A stretch of 64,000 nt of DNA, taken from the NCBI GenBank assembly GCA_964482235.1, contig CAYZWU010000004.1, forward strand, positions 136,649-200,648. Reading direction: 5' to 3'. Of the stretch, positions 26,844 to 35,165 are shown in pieces (the first letter of the stretch is position 1; each line of letters begins with the position of its first letter). The notes under the pieces were generated by a model. The model had not been told where the DNA came from and did not search any database. It saw nothing but the letters and a program-made list of their open reading frames with translations. Source of the stretch: CAYZWU01 sp964482235. Its GTDB lineage: Bacteria > Planctomycetota > B15-G4 > CAYZWU01. The position numbers and the translations under genes were made by a program.

Positions 26844-26906
26844 AACGGTTTCCCCAGGCCATTTGCTAGAGCCCGGAAGAGGTGACGGGCAGGAAGGAAG
26901 GAGAAG

Positions 26907-28037
26907 ATGGGATCGCTGGACTGGATGCCACGCGACAATGAGATCAAGAATCACGAGATCTTCGACGACGCCCTTTTCGGGACCGAAGCCCCCTCGGTGA
27001 TCTACGAGCTCAAACCGGTGAAGGATCCGGACGGAAACAATGTCGAAGGGCTGAGCACGGCCTGGATCACGCTGAACAATCCGAAGCAGTACAACTCGTA
27101 CACGACCGAGATGGCCAAGGCGGTCATTGCAGGCTTCTCGAAGGCCTCCATGGACCGGAGCGTCGTGCTGGCCGTGTTCACCGCGGCTGGCGACAAGGCG
27201 TTCTGCACGGGCGGCAACACGAAGGAATATGCCGAGTACTACTCCGGCCGGCCTGCCGAGTACGGTTCCTACATGGACATCTTCAACGGGATGGTGGACG
27301 CCATCCTGATGTGCAAGAAGCCCGTGATCTGCCGCGTTAACGGGATGCGGATCGCCGGCGGCCAGGAGATCGGCATGGCCTGCGACCTGACCTATTCGTC
27401 CGACCTGGCGATATTCGGCCAGGCCGGCCCCCGCCACGGCTCGGCCCCTGACGGCGGCTCCACCGATTTTCTGCCCTGGTACCTCACCATCGAGAAGGCC
27501 ATCTACAACTGCGTCTCCTGCGAGATGTGGTCGGCTTACAAGATGGAGCGCCTCGGCCTGATCACAAAGGCCGTCCCGGTGCTGAAGGACGGCGCCAGGT
27601 TCGTCCGCAACCCCCTGATCGTCACCGACAGGTACGTGGATGACGGCGAGATCGTCTACGGCGATCCGAAAAGCGGCGATGCGGCGAAGGAGGGAAAGGC
27701 ACTCCTCAAGTCCCTTCCCGTCGACTTCTCCGCGCTGGACGCGGCCATCGACAAACTCACCTGGACGTTCACCAACCTCTTCCCAGGCTGCCTGATGAAA
27801 TCGATCGACGGGATCCGGATGAAGAAGAAGTTCTTCTGGGATCAGTCAAAGATCGTGAACCGCCACTGGCTGGCAGCCAACATGGCCACCGAGGCGCACC
27901 TCGGCTTCAACGCCTTCAACACGAAGAAGATCACCGGCGAGGATGTGATCGATTTTGTGAAGTACCGCCAGCTCATGGCGGAAGGACGAGCTTTCGACGA
28001 GTCGTTCATGTCCGAGGTGATGGGCAAGCCGAAATAG
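26907..28037 (+). CDS. bamA: 6-oxocyclohex-1-ene-1-carbonyl-CoA hydrolase (ring-opening hydrolase)
   Basis: A crotonase-fold hydrolase that opens the alicyclic ring in anaerobic benzoyl-CoA degradation by hydrating and hydrolysing 6-oxocyclohex-1-ene-1-carbonyl-CoA to 3-hydroxypimelyl-CoA. The 376 residues match the BamA/Oah family over their whole length, including PKQYNSYTTEM, FCTGGNTKEYAEYY, CKKPVICRVNGMRIAGGQEIGMACD, GQAGPRHGSAPDGGSTDFLPW, NCVSCEMWSAYKM and FPGCLMKSIDGIRMKKKF. These blocks are the ones commonly used as bamA markers. AAGGAAGGAG precedes the ATG. No classical bcrABCD or bamB-I set surrounds it; hyuAB and a mutase follow. A related ring ketone may be the substrate, but family membership is secure. 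Confidence 0.95.
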   Translation: MGSLDWMPRDNEIKNHEIFDDALFGTEAPSVIYELKPVKDPDGNNVEGLSTAWITLNNPKQYNSYTTEMAKAVIAGFSKASMDRSVVLAVFTAAGDKAFCTGGNTKEYAEYYSGRPAEYGSYMDIFNGMVDAILMCKKPVICRVNGMRIAGGQEIGMACDLTYSSDLAIFGQAGPRHGSAPDGGSTDFLPWYLTIEKAIYNCVSCEMWSAYKMERLGLITKAVPVLKDGARFVRNPLIVTDRYVDDGEIVYGDPKSGDAAKEGKALLKSLPVDFSALDAAIDKLTWTFTNLFPGCLMKSIDGIRMKKKFFWDQSKIVNRHWLAANMATEAHLGFNAFNTKKITGEDVIDFVKYRQLMAEGRAFDESFMSEVMGKPK

Positions 28038-28115
28038 GCGCGGGGATCGGGAAGCCTTGATTTCTGTCGCGGCGGCGCCAGTGACAATCGACGCGCTTTC
28101 GAGGGAGGACGGCCT

Positions 28116-30218
28116 ATGCCTTTGAAGATCGGCGTGGATGTGGGCGGAACGTTCACCGACTTCCTGGTTGTCGATGACACGGGACAATCCACGATCCACA
28201 AGGTGCTCTCCACTCCCGGCGATCCCTCGGTGGGAATGATGAACGGGCTCTCGCAGATCGCCCGGTCGCGCGGGTTCGACATCGAGGAGCTCGCCCGGCA
28301 GGTGGAGGCCATCGTCCACGGCACCACGGTCACGACCAACGTGACCCTGACGCGGACAGGGGCGTCCACCGGGCTCATCACCACGCGCGGCGTGCGCGAC
28401 GCCCTGGAGATGCGTCGCGGAATCCGGGAAGAGCAGTACAACAACCGGTACACCAACGTCCCCCCCCTCGTTCCCCGCTGGCTGCGCTGCGGCCTCGGGG
28501 GGCGGCTCGATTACGCGGGCCGCGAAATCGAGCCCGTCGATGAAGCGGCGCTTCTCGAGGCGATCGAGCTCTTCCGGCGAGACGGCGTTCAGGCCGTGTC
28601 GATCTGCATGATGAACTCCTTCGCCAACCCGGCGCACGAGGAGGCGGCCGCCCGGATCGTGGAGGAAGCCTATCCCGACGCCTATCTCACCGTGTCGTCC
28701 CGTCTCCTTCCCTCGATCCGCTTCTACGACCGCGTGAGCACCACGGTTTTGAACTCCTACGTGGGACCCACGCTGAAGAGCTACCTCGGCAACCTGACGG
28801 CGAAGCTCGCCGAGATCGGCTTCGATGGGATCCTCCTGATCATGCAGTCCAACGGCGGCGTGGTGAGCCCGGAGCTGGCCAGCGAGAGGGCGGCCATGAC
28901 CCTCCTCTCCGGCCCTGCGGCCGGACCGGGCGCGGGAATGATCTACACGGAGGACCTCGGCTTCAGGGATTACATCACCGTGGACATGGGCGGGACGAGC
29001 TTCGACGCCGCCCTGGTTCGCGACGGCGTCCCGCAGACCGCCTCCGAGGGCAGCATCAACCGGTACCGTCTCGCCCTGCCGATGCTCGAGATCGTGACGA
29101 TCGGCGCCGGAGGCGGCAGCATCGGCTGGATCGACGAGGGCGGCCTGCTCAGGATGGGACCGCAGAGCGCCGGCGCCGATCCCGGCCCGGCCTGCTACGG
29201 CAAGGGCGGTGAGGAACCGGCCTGCACGGACGCCGATCTCCTCCTCGGGTATCTCGATCCCGTTTTCTTCGCCGGTGGCAAGCTCGCTCTCGACCTCGAG
29301 GCCGCGGAAAGGGCCGTGGGGCGCAAGATCGCCGATCCCCTCGGGATCGACGCGGCCGATGCGGCAGCGGGCATGTACCGCGTGATCAACACCAACATGG
29401 CGCACGGCGTGCGCGAGGTCTCGATCAAGCGCGGCCACGATCCGAGGGAGTTCCCCCTTGTCGTGGCCGGCGGCGCCGGCCCCCTCCATGCCTGCATGAT
29501 CTGCCAGGAGCTGGAGATCCCCCTCTTCATCGTGCCGCGCGAATCGTCGATCTTCTGCGCCGCCGGCATGCTCCTCTCCGACCTCAAGCACGACTTCGTC
29601 CGTTCCCTCGTGGCCCGGATGGACCGCCTCGACTCCCTCGACCTGAAGAAGGTTGTCGACGAGATGAAGGCCGAGGGAGACGGCACGCTGGCCCAGGAGA
29701 ACATCCCACCCGACAGGAGACGGTTCGACCCTGCTCTCGACATGCGGTACGTTAACCAGTACCATGAGGTCACCTGCCCCGCATCGCTGGATGATCTTGC
29801 CGGGGGCGGCTTCGAGCGGCTCATCGCCGGCTTCCACGCCGAGCACAACAGGCTCTACGGCTACTCCCTCGAGGACGAGGGCACCCCGGTGGAGCTGATC
29901 AACGTGCGCCTGAGCGCCGTGGGGATCACGGAGAAACCCCGCTTCAACAAGAGGGCCGAAGCCGGCTCCGACGCCTCGACCGCTCTCAAGGGCGAGCGCT
30001 CCGTCTTCGTCCCCGAGCACGGGGCCTTCGAGACGGCGCCGGTATACGACGGCCACGCCCTGAAACGCGGCAACTTCATCACCGGCCCCGCCCTGATCGA
30101 GCAGGTGAACACCACTCTCTTCGTGAGCGCGGCCTTCGATGCGGCCTGCGATCCCATGGGCTCTTTTGTTGTGTACCGGAAAGGATACGACGTCACCGCG
30201 CTGGGGGTGGACTCATGA
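28116..30218 (+). CDS. hyuA: Hydantoinase/oxoprolinase family subunit A (HyuA)
   Basis: The ATP-binding subunit of an ATP-dependent amidase or carboxylase complex. The 700 residues start with the ASKHA phosphate motif KIGVDVGGTFTDFLVV (residues 4-19), continue with GTTVTTNVTLTRTGASTGLITTRG, and contain the hydantoinase A core (MQSNGGVVSPELASERAAMTLLSGPAAG and DMGGTSFDAAL) and the C-terminal domain. The family includes N-methylhydantoinase, 5-oxoprolinase, caprolactamase and the acetone and acetophenone carboxylases. The downstream hyuB start overlaps its stop by 4 bases. Beside bamA, carboxylation of a ketone or opening of a cyclic amide are both possible; no subunit specific to acetone carboxylase is present. 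Confidence 0.92.
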   Translation: MPLKIGVDVGGTFTDFLVVDDTGQSTIHKVLSTPGDPSVGMMNGLSQIARSRGFDIEELARQVEAIVHGTTVTTNVTLTRTGASTGLITTRGVRDALEMRRGIREEQYNNRYTNVPPLVPRWLRCGLGGRLDYAGREIEPVDEAALLEAIELFRRDGVQAVSICMMNSFANPAHEEAAARIVEEAYPDAYLTVSSRLLPSIRFYDRVSTTVLNSYVGPTLKSYLGNLTAKLAEIGFDGILLIMQSNGGVVSPELASERAAMTLLSGPAAGPGAGMIYTEDLGFRDYITVDMGGTSFDAALVRDGVPQTASEGSINRYRLALPMLEIVTIGAGGGSIGWIDEGGLLRMGPQSAGADPGPACYGKGGEEPACTDADLLLGYLDPVFFAGGKLALDLEAAERAVGRKIADPLGIDAADAAAGMYRVINTNMAHGVREVSIKRGHDPREFPLVVAGGAGPLHACMICQELEIPLFIVPRESSIFCAAGMLLSDLKHDFVRSLVARMDRLDSLDLKKVVDEMKAEGDGTLAQENIPPDRRRFDPALDMRYVNQYHEVTCPASLDDLAGGGFERLIAGFHAEHNRLYGYSLEDEGTPVELINVRLSAVGITEKPRFNKRAEAGSDASTALKGERSVFVPEHGAFETAPVYDGHALKRGNFITGPALIEQVNTTLFVSAAFDAACDPMGSFVVYRKGYDVTALGVDS

Positions 30219-31954
30219 CACGGAAGATCGATCCGATCCTGGTCTCCGTCTTTCAGAGAGCGTTCAAGTCGATCACCGACGAGATGAGCATCTCCCTGAC
30301 CCAGACGACGCGCTCCCCCATCCTCTGCGAGGCCAAGGACTTCGTCACCGGCCTCTACGACGCGCAGGGCCGGATGCTGGAGCAGACGGAGAACCTGCCG
30401 ATCCTCTCCTTCTCCCTGGCTCCGGTCTGCAAGTACATCATCGACTTCTTCGAGGGCGACATCCGGCCGGGCGACGTGATCTTCCATAACGACGTCTTCA
30501 GCATGGGCAACCAGAACAACGACGTGGCTGTCTACAAGCCGATCTTCCTGGACGGCGAGCTTGTGGCCTGGAGCGCCTGCAAGGGTCATCAGGCCGACAT
30601 CGGCGGCGCCGTGGCGGGCGGCTACAACCCGAACGCCACCGAGGTGTGGCAGGAGGCGCTCCGCATCCCCCCGGTGAAGGTCATCGAGGAGGGCAGGCTG
30701 CGCAAGGATGTCTGGAACCTGATCTTCGCCAACATCCGCTTCAAGATCGTGGAAGAGGACATGCGCGCCCTGACCGGCGCCTGCGTGGTGGGCGAGAGGC
30801 GCATGCTCTCCCTTGTGGAGAAGTACGGTATTCCCGTCTACGAGGCACACAAGCAGCACCTCTTCGAATCGACGAAGCGAATGATGGAGGCGGAGATCCG
30901 CACCATTCCGGAAGGCCGGTACAAGGGCGAAAGCACCGTCTACTTCGACGGCAAGACACCGGGATCGCGCTACACGATTCGGGTCACCATCACGGTGAAG
31001 GACGGCCGCATCGTCTTCGACTACTCGGAGACCGACGCCCAGACCGACGGCTTCGTGAACGGCACCTACACGTCGAGCGCCTCGGCCACGACGCTCACTT
31101 TCCTCCAGATGGTGAACCCCGACATGCCGCACAACGAGGGCATGATCGAGCCTCTCGACATCATCATCCCCGAGGGGACGATCCTCAACGCGGCCTTTCC
31201 CGCCGCCACGACCTTCGGCAACCACCTCTGCCCGCCGAACGCCGATGCCATCATCCGCGCGCTCGCCCCCGTGATCCCCGGCCGGGTCACGGCAGGCTGG
31301 AACCAGCTCCTCTGCTCCCTCACCACGGGGCACGATCCCCGCAAGGACGACAAGTACGTGGACATCTGCTTCATGGGATTGAAGGGCGGTTCCGGCGCGA
31401 TGAAGGAGGTGGACGGCTACGACCACATCGGCATGATCGACGCGTCGGGCGGCGTGCTCGACCAGGACTACGAGATGTTCGAGCAGCAGACCCCCCACCT
31501 CCTCCTGGAGCACGAGCTCCTCGTCGACTCGGCCGGCGCCGGAGCGCGGCGCGGCGGACTGGGAGTGCGGACCCGCTTCCGCATCGGGGGAGAGAAGACG
31601 CAGCTCGTCACCTTTGGCGACGGCGACGTCGAACCGGCGTTCGGCCTGGCTGGAGGGAAGGACGGCACGTTGAACTTCATCGAGATCCGGTACCCTGACG
31701 GTGAAGCTTACCGGGCCACGAGCAAGGACCTTGTCGCAGGGATCCCCGAGGGAACGGAATACGTGCAGGAGGCGGGCGGCGGCGGCGGCTATGGCGATCC
31801 CTTCGATCGACCGGCGGAAAAGGTGGCGCACGACGTGCGCTGCGGCACCCTCTCTCCCAGGAGCGCGCGCACTCTCTACGGCGTGGCTGTCGATCCCGAG
31901 ACCCTCGCCCCGGACCTGGAAGAGACGGAGCGCTTGAGAAGCCGCTCTGAATGA
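30215..31954 (+). CDS. hyuB: Hydantoinase/oxoprolinase family subunit B (HyuB)
   Basis: The partner subunit of HyuA, 579 residues and near the usual length. Family blocks seen are SITDEMSISLTQTTRSPILCEAKDFVTGLYD at the N-terminus, FHNDVFSMGNQNNDVAVYKPIF and SACKGHQADIGG with the conserved His and Asp, and the C-terminal GAGARRGGLGVRTRF. It is translationally coupled to hyuA and ends 51 bases before the acyl-CoA dehydrogenase start. The complex would use ATP to activate a carbonyl or bicarbonate; the substrate is not readable from sequence. Confidence 0.92.
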   Translation: MTRKIDPILVSVFQRAFKSITDEMSISLTQTTRSPILCEAKDFVTGLYDAQGRMLEQTENLPILSFSLAPVCKYIIDFFEGDIRPGDVIFHNDVFSMGNQNNDVAVYKPIFLDGELVAWSACKGHQADIGGAVAGGYNPNATEVWQEALRIPPVKVIEEGRLRKDVWNLIFANIRFKIVEEDMRALTGACVVGERRMLSLVEKYGIPVYEAHKQHLFESTKRMMEAEIRTIPEGRYKGESTVYFDGKTPGSRYTIRVTITVKDGRIVFDYSETDAQTDGFVNGTYTSSASATTLTFLQMVNPDMPHNEGMIEPLDIIIPEGTILNAAFPAATTFGNHLCPPNADAIIRALAPVIPGRVTAGWNQLLCSLTTGHDPRKDDKYVDICFMGLKGGSGAMKEVDGYDHIGMIDASGGVLDQDYEMFEQQTPHLLLEHELLVDSAGAGARRGGLGVRTRFRIGGEKTQLVTFGDGDVEPAFGLAGGKDGTLNFIEIRYPDGEAYRATSKDLVAGIPEGTEYVQEAGGGGGYGDPFDRPAEKVAHDVRCGTLSPRSARTLYGVAVDPETLAPDLEETERLRSRSE

Positions 31955-32005
31955 TTGCCGTCGGTTTCATTCTTGTTCGAGGCGGAACCTCCTGGAGGCA
32001 GTGAG

Positions 32006-33130
32006 ATGGACTTCGATTTGACCGAGGAGCAGCAGGCGATTCGCGACACCTTCCGCCGTTTCGCCAGGGAGAAGCTGAAGCCCGCCGCCGAGGCGATCGA
32101 CGAGAAGGGCGAGTTTCCGCGCGACATGTTCCGCGCCGCCGGCGAGCTCGGCTTCTTCGGCATGCGCTACACCGCCGAGGCGGGCGGCGCGGGCGCCGAC
32201 GTGGTCTCCTACTGCCTCGCCGCCGAGGAGCTCGCCTACGGCTCACTCTCCGTGGCGGCCGCCTGCGCGATGCAGTCCCTCATGGGAACCTGGTTTCTCC
32301 ATCGCTTCGGCTCGGACGATCAGAAGAAGGAGCTCTTCGAGCCGGCCCTCAGGGGCGAGAAGATCGGCACGATCTGCATCACCGAACCCGACGCGGGAAG
32401 CGACCTGTCGAACATCTCTTCCACGGCCCGGCGCGACGGCGACGGCTTCGTGCTGAACGGCCGCAAGACCTGGATCACCCAGGCTCCCGTGGCCGACTTC
32501 TTCACCGTCTTCGCCAACCTCGACGACAAGCTGAACATCTTCCTCGTGCGGAAGGGCGATCCCGGTCTCGTCGTGGGCCGGAACATCGCCAAGATGGGCG
32601 TGAAAGCATCGGTCACCGCGGAGGTGATCTTCGACGACTGCCGTCTTCCGGTTGACGCCCTGCTGGGCGAGCCGGGCAAGGGAGCCGGCTACCTGCGGGA
32701 GATCCTCGACGAGATCCGCGTGATGACGGGCGCCCTGGCCGTGGGCACGGCCCGAGCCGCGCTGGAGGACAGCCTCGCCTACGCGCAGGAGAGGGTCCAG
32801 TTCGGCAAGCCGATCTCGAAGTTCCAGGCGATCAAGATCCATCTCGCCGAGATGGATACGAGCATCGAGGTGGCCAGGAGCTACGTTCTCTACGCGGCCT
32901 GGCGCAGCGACCGCGGCCTCGAAAACACGAAGGAGGCGGCCATGGCCAAGCTCTTCGCCTCCGAGGCGGCCCTCGAGGTCTGCGACAAGGCGGCCCGCGT
33001 CCTGGCCTCCTACGGCTACGCCATGGAGTATCCGATTCAACGTTACCTCAGGGATATCCGATTCACCCTGATCGGCGGTGGGACGTCCGAGATCCTGAAG
33101 CTGATCATTGCCAAGGAGATTGGAACATGA
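32006..33130 (+). CDS. Acyl-CoA dehydrogenase
   Basis: An FAD flavoenzyme that makes an alpha,beta double bond in an acyl-CoA, 374 residues from the ATG at 32006, which is preceded by TGGAGG (an in-frame TTG 51 bases upstream has no ribosome site). The N-terminal helical domain, the FAD blocks CITEPDAGSDLS and WITQAP, and the C-terminal helices (YAQERVQFGKPISKFQAI) are typical. The position that carries the catalytic Glu in short-chain enzymes reads LIGGGTSEIL, with Gly there; LCAD and IVD types show the same pattern but use a Glu elsewhere, and I could not place that second Glu cleanly by eye. Its stop overlaps the mutase small-subunit start by 4 bases (ATGA), which suggests consecutive steps. 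Confidence 0.88.
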   Translation: MDFDLTEEQQAIRDTFRRFAREKLKPAAEAIDEKGEFPRDMFRAAGELGFFGMRYTAEAGGAGADVVSYCLAAEELAYGSLSVAAACAMQSLMGTWFLHRFGSDDQKKELFEPALRGEKIGTICITEPDAGSDLSNISSTARRDGDGFVLNGRKTWITQAPVADFFTVFANLDDKLNIFLVRKGDPGLVVGRNIAKMGVKASVTAEVIFDDCRLPVDALLGEPGKGAGYLREILDEIRVMTGALAVGTARAALEDSLAYAQERVQFGKPISKFQAIKIHLAEMDTSIEVARSYVLYAAWRSDRGLENTKEAAMAKLFASEAALEVCDKAARVLASYGYAMEYPIQRYLRDIRFTLIGGGTSEILKLIIAKEIGT

Positions 33131-33525
33131 GCCGGGCAGAGCCGATTCGCGTCCTGATCGGAAAGCCGGGACTGGACGGGCACGACCAGGGGGCCAAGGT
33201 GGTGGTACGGGCGCTCATGGAAGCCGGCTTCGAGGTGATCTACACGGGGCTCAGGCAGTCGGTGGACACCATCGTGGGCGCGGCGCGCGACGAGGACGTC
33301 GACGTGATCGGCCTCTCGATTCTCAGCGGCGCGCACCTCCCGGTCTGCGAGAAGATGCGCCCTCTGCTCGAGGAGGCGGGCCTCGACGACAGGCTCTGGA
33401 TCGTGGGCGGCAACATCCCGCTGCCGGACAGGGACCGGCTCTGCGGCCTGGGAGTGGACGCCGTCTTCCCCACGGGCAGCCGACTCGACGAGATCGCCGC
33501 CTTCATCATGGAGAAATGCCGATGA
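33127..33525 (+). CDS. B12-binding small subunit of a split acyl-CoA mutase
   Basis: A 132-residue cobalamin-binding protein with the base-off/His-on signature DGHDQGAKVV (the lower-ligand His is in this motif), the SILSG loop and the VGGNIP glycine turn, at the spacing known for methylmalonyl-CoA mutase C-terminal domains. Split mutases with a separate small subunit include archaeal methylmalonyl-CoA mutase, isobutyryl-CoA mutase, 2-hydroxyisobutyryl-CoA mutase and the mutases of anaerobic alkylsuccinate pathways. Both neighbours overlap it by 4 bases. Confidence 0.93.
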   Translation: MSRAEPIRVLIGKPGLDGHDQGAKVVVRALMEAGFEVIYTGLRQSVDTIVGAARDEDVDVIGLSILSGAHLPVCEKMRPLLEEAGLDDRLWIVGGNIPLPDRDRLCGLGVDAVFPTGSRLDEIAAFIMEKCR

Positions 33526-35120
33526 CCGACAAGGAGAAGATCGTTCTGGAATCCGGCATCGCGGTGAAGCCGGTCTACACTCGGGACGACGTGGATCGAA
33601 CGGGCGGGAGCTCGCAGATCGGGCTTCCGGGCGAACATCCGTTCACGCGGGGAATCCATCCCCTGATGTATTGCAAGCGCCCCTTCACCATGCGGCAGTA
33701 CTCGGGCTTCGGCACGGCGGCGGAGACGAACGAGCGATTCAAGTACCTGATCAGCCACGGCCAGACCGGCCTGAACGTGGCCTTCGACCTGCCAACGCAG
33801 ATCGGTCTCGATTCCGACGATCCCGAGGCCGAGGGGGAAGTGGGCCGCGTGGGCATGGCCGTGGACACCCTGGCCGACGTGGAGGAGGCCTTCGACGGGA
33901 TCGATCTGGACAAGATCTCCGTTTCCCTCACGATCAACGGCGCGGCGGCGATCCTGATGGCCATGTACTTCGCCATGGCAAAGAAGCGGGGATACGATCT
34001 GGCCACCCTCAGGGGAACGGCGCAGAACGACATCCTCAAGGAGTACATCGGCCGGGGAACTTGGGTCTTTCCCGTCGAACCGTCGATCCGGCTGATCGGA
34101 GACACGGTCCTCTTCTGCTCCGAGCGCGTTCCCAAGTACTTCCCCGTGAGCGTCTGCGGCTATCACATCCGGGAGTCGGGCGCCAATCCGGTCCAGGAAA
34201 TGGCCTACGGCTTCTGCATCGCCAAGGCCTACATCGATCACGTCCTCGCCCGCGGCCTCGCGATCGACGACTTCGCGCCGCGGCTTTCCTTCAACTTCGA
34301 CATCCACGGCAAGCTCTTCGAGCAGGTGGCGAAGTTCCGCGCAGGCCGGCGGCTCTGGGCCTCCATCGTCAAGGAGGAGTACGGGGCAAAGGATCCGCGC
34401 TCCTGCATGCTCAAGATGATCGCCGGCGGCGGCGGCGGCGGGCTCACGATCGAGCAGCCGGAGAACAACATCGTCCGCGGCGCCTTCTACGCACTGGCCA
34501 GCGCGCTGGCGGGAACGCAGACCATGGCGCTCTGCTCCTTCGACGAGGCCTACACGATCCCCACCGAGAAGGCGGCGCTTCTCTCGCTTCGCACCATGCA
34601 GCTCCTGGTCGAGGAGGTCGGCCTGGCGGACACCGTCGATCCGCTGGCCGGATCGTACTTCGTGGAAACGCTCACCAACGAGATGGAGGAACGGATCCGG
34701 GAGACGATGCGCAGCGTGGAAACAGGCGGGGGCATCGTCCGCGCCGTGGCCGAAGGCCGTGTGCAGGCCGAGGTGTCGCGCCAGGCTTTCGAGCACGAGA
34801 AGGCGCTGCAATCCGGCGCGTTCCGCAAGGTGGGAGTCAACTGCTACTCCATGGAGGAGGAGGAGCGGGACGTGGACCTTCACCCCTACAGGACCGACGA
34901 GGCGGAGCGGCAGATGAGGCGCCTGGGCGACGTCCGCTCGCAGCGGGACGATGCCGCCGTAGCCGCTTCCCTGGCCAGGGTGAAGGACACGGCTGCCGAC
35001 GAGAACGCCAACCTCATGCCGGCCATCATGGAGGCGGTCTGCGCCTATGCCACGGTGGGCGAGATCACCGCCGCCCTGAAGGAGGTCTTCGGCACCTACA
35101 ACGAGCCGATCCGGTTCTGA
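33522..35120 (+). CDS. Large subunit of a split methylmalonyl-CoA-mutase-type enzyme
   Basis: The TIM-barrel catalytic subunit of a B12 carbon-skeleton mutase, 532 residues. The ATG at 33522 was chosen for the 4-base overlap with the small-subunit stop and the GGAG 8 bases before it. Substrate-pocket residues were mapped by eye to Propionibacterium methylmalonyl-CoA mutase: Tyr60 in MRQYSGFG matches Tyr89, and Arg178 in KEYIGRGTW matches Arg207, with the same 118-residue distance. Isobutyryl-CoA and hydroxyisobutyryl-CoA mutases differ there (Phe or Ile, and Gln). A free carboxylate on the substrate is therefore expected, as in methylmalonyl-CoA, ethylmalonyl-CoA or substituted succinyl-CoA. 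No epimerase or MeaB-type chaperone gene lies in the window. Confidence 0.93.
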   Translation: MTDKEKIVLESGIAVKPVYTRDDVDRTGGSSQIGLPGEHPFTRGIHPLMYCKRPFTMRQYSGFGTAAETNERFKYLISHGQTGLNVAFDLPTQIGLDSDDPEAEGEVGRVGMAVDTLADVEEAFDGIDLDKISVSLTINGAAAILMAMYFAMAKKRGYDLATLRGTAQNDILKEYIGRGTWVFPVEPSIRLIGDTVLFCSERVPKYFPVSVCGYHIRESGANPVQEMAYGFCIAKAYIDHVLARGLAIDDFAPRLSFNFDIHGKLFEQVAKFRAGRRLWASIVKEEYGAKDPRSCMLKMIAGGGGGGLTIEQPENNIVRGAFYALASALAGTQTMALCSFDEAYTIPTEKAALLSLRTMQLLVEEVGLADTVDPLAGSYFVETLTNEMEERIRETMRSVETGGGIVRAVAEGRVQAEVSRQAFEHEKALQSGAFRKVGVNCYSMEEEERDVDLHPYRTDEAERQMRRLGDVRSQRDDAAVAASLARVKDTAADENANLMPAIMEAVCAYATVGEITAALKEVFGTYNEPIRF

Positions 35121-35165
35121 TCGTTCCCGGAATGCGGAACAGATTCGCGGCGTGAACCTCGCTCC

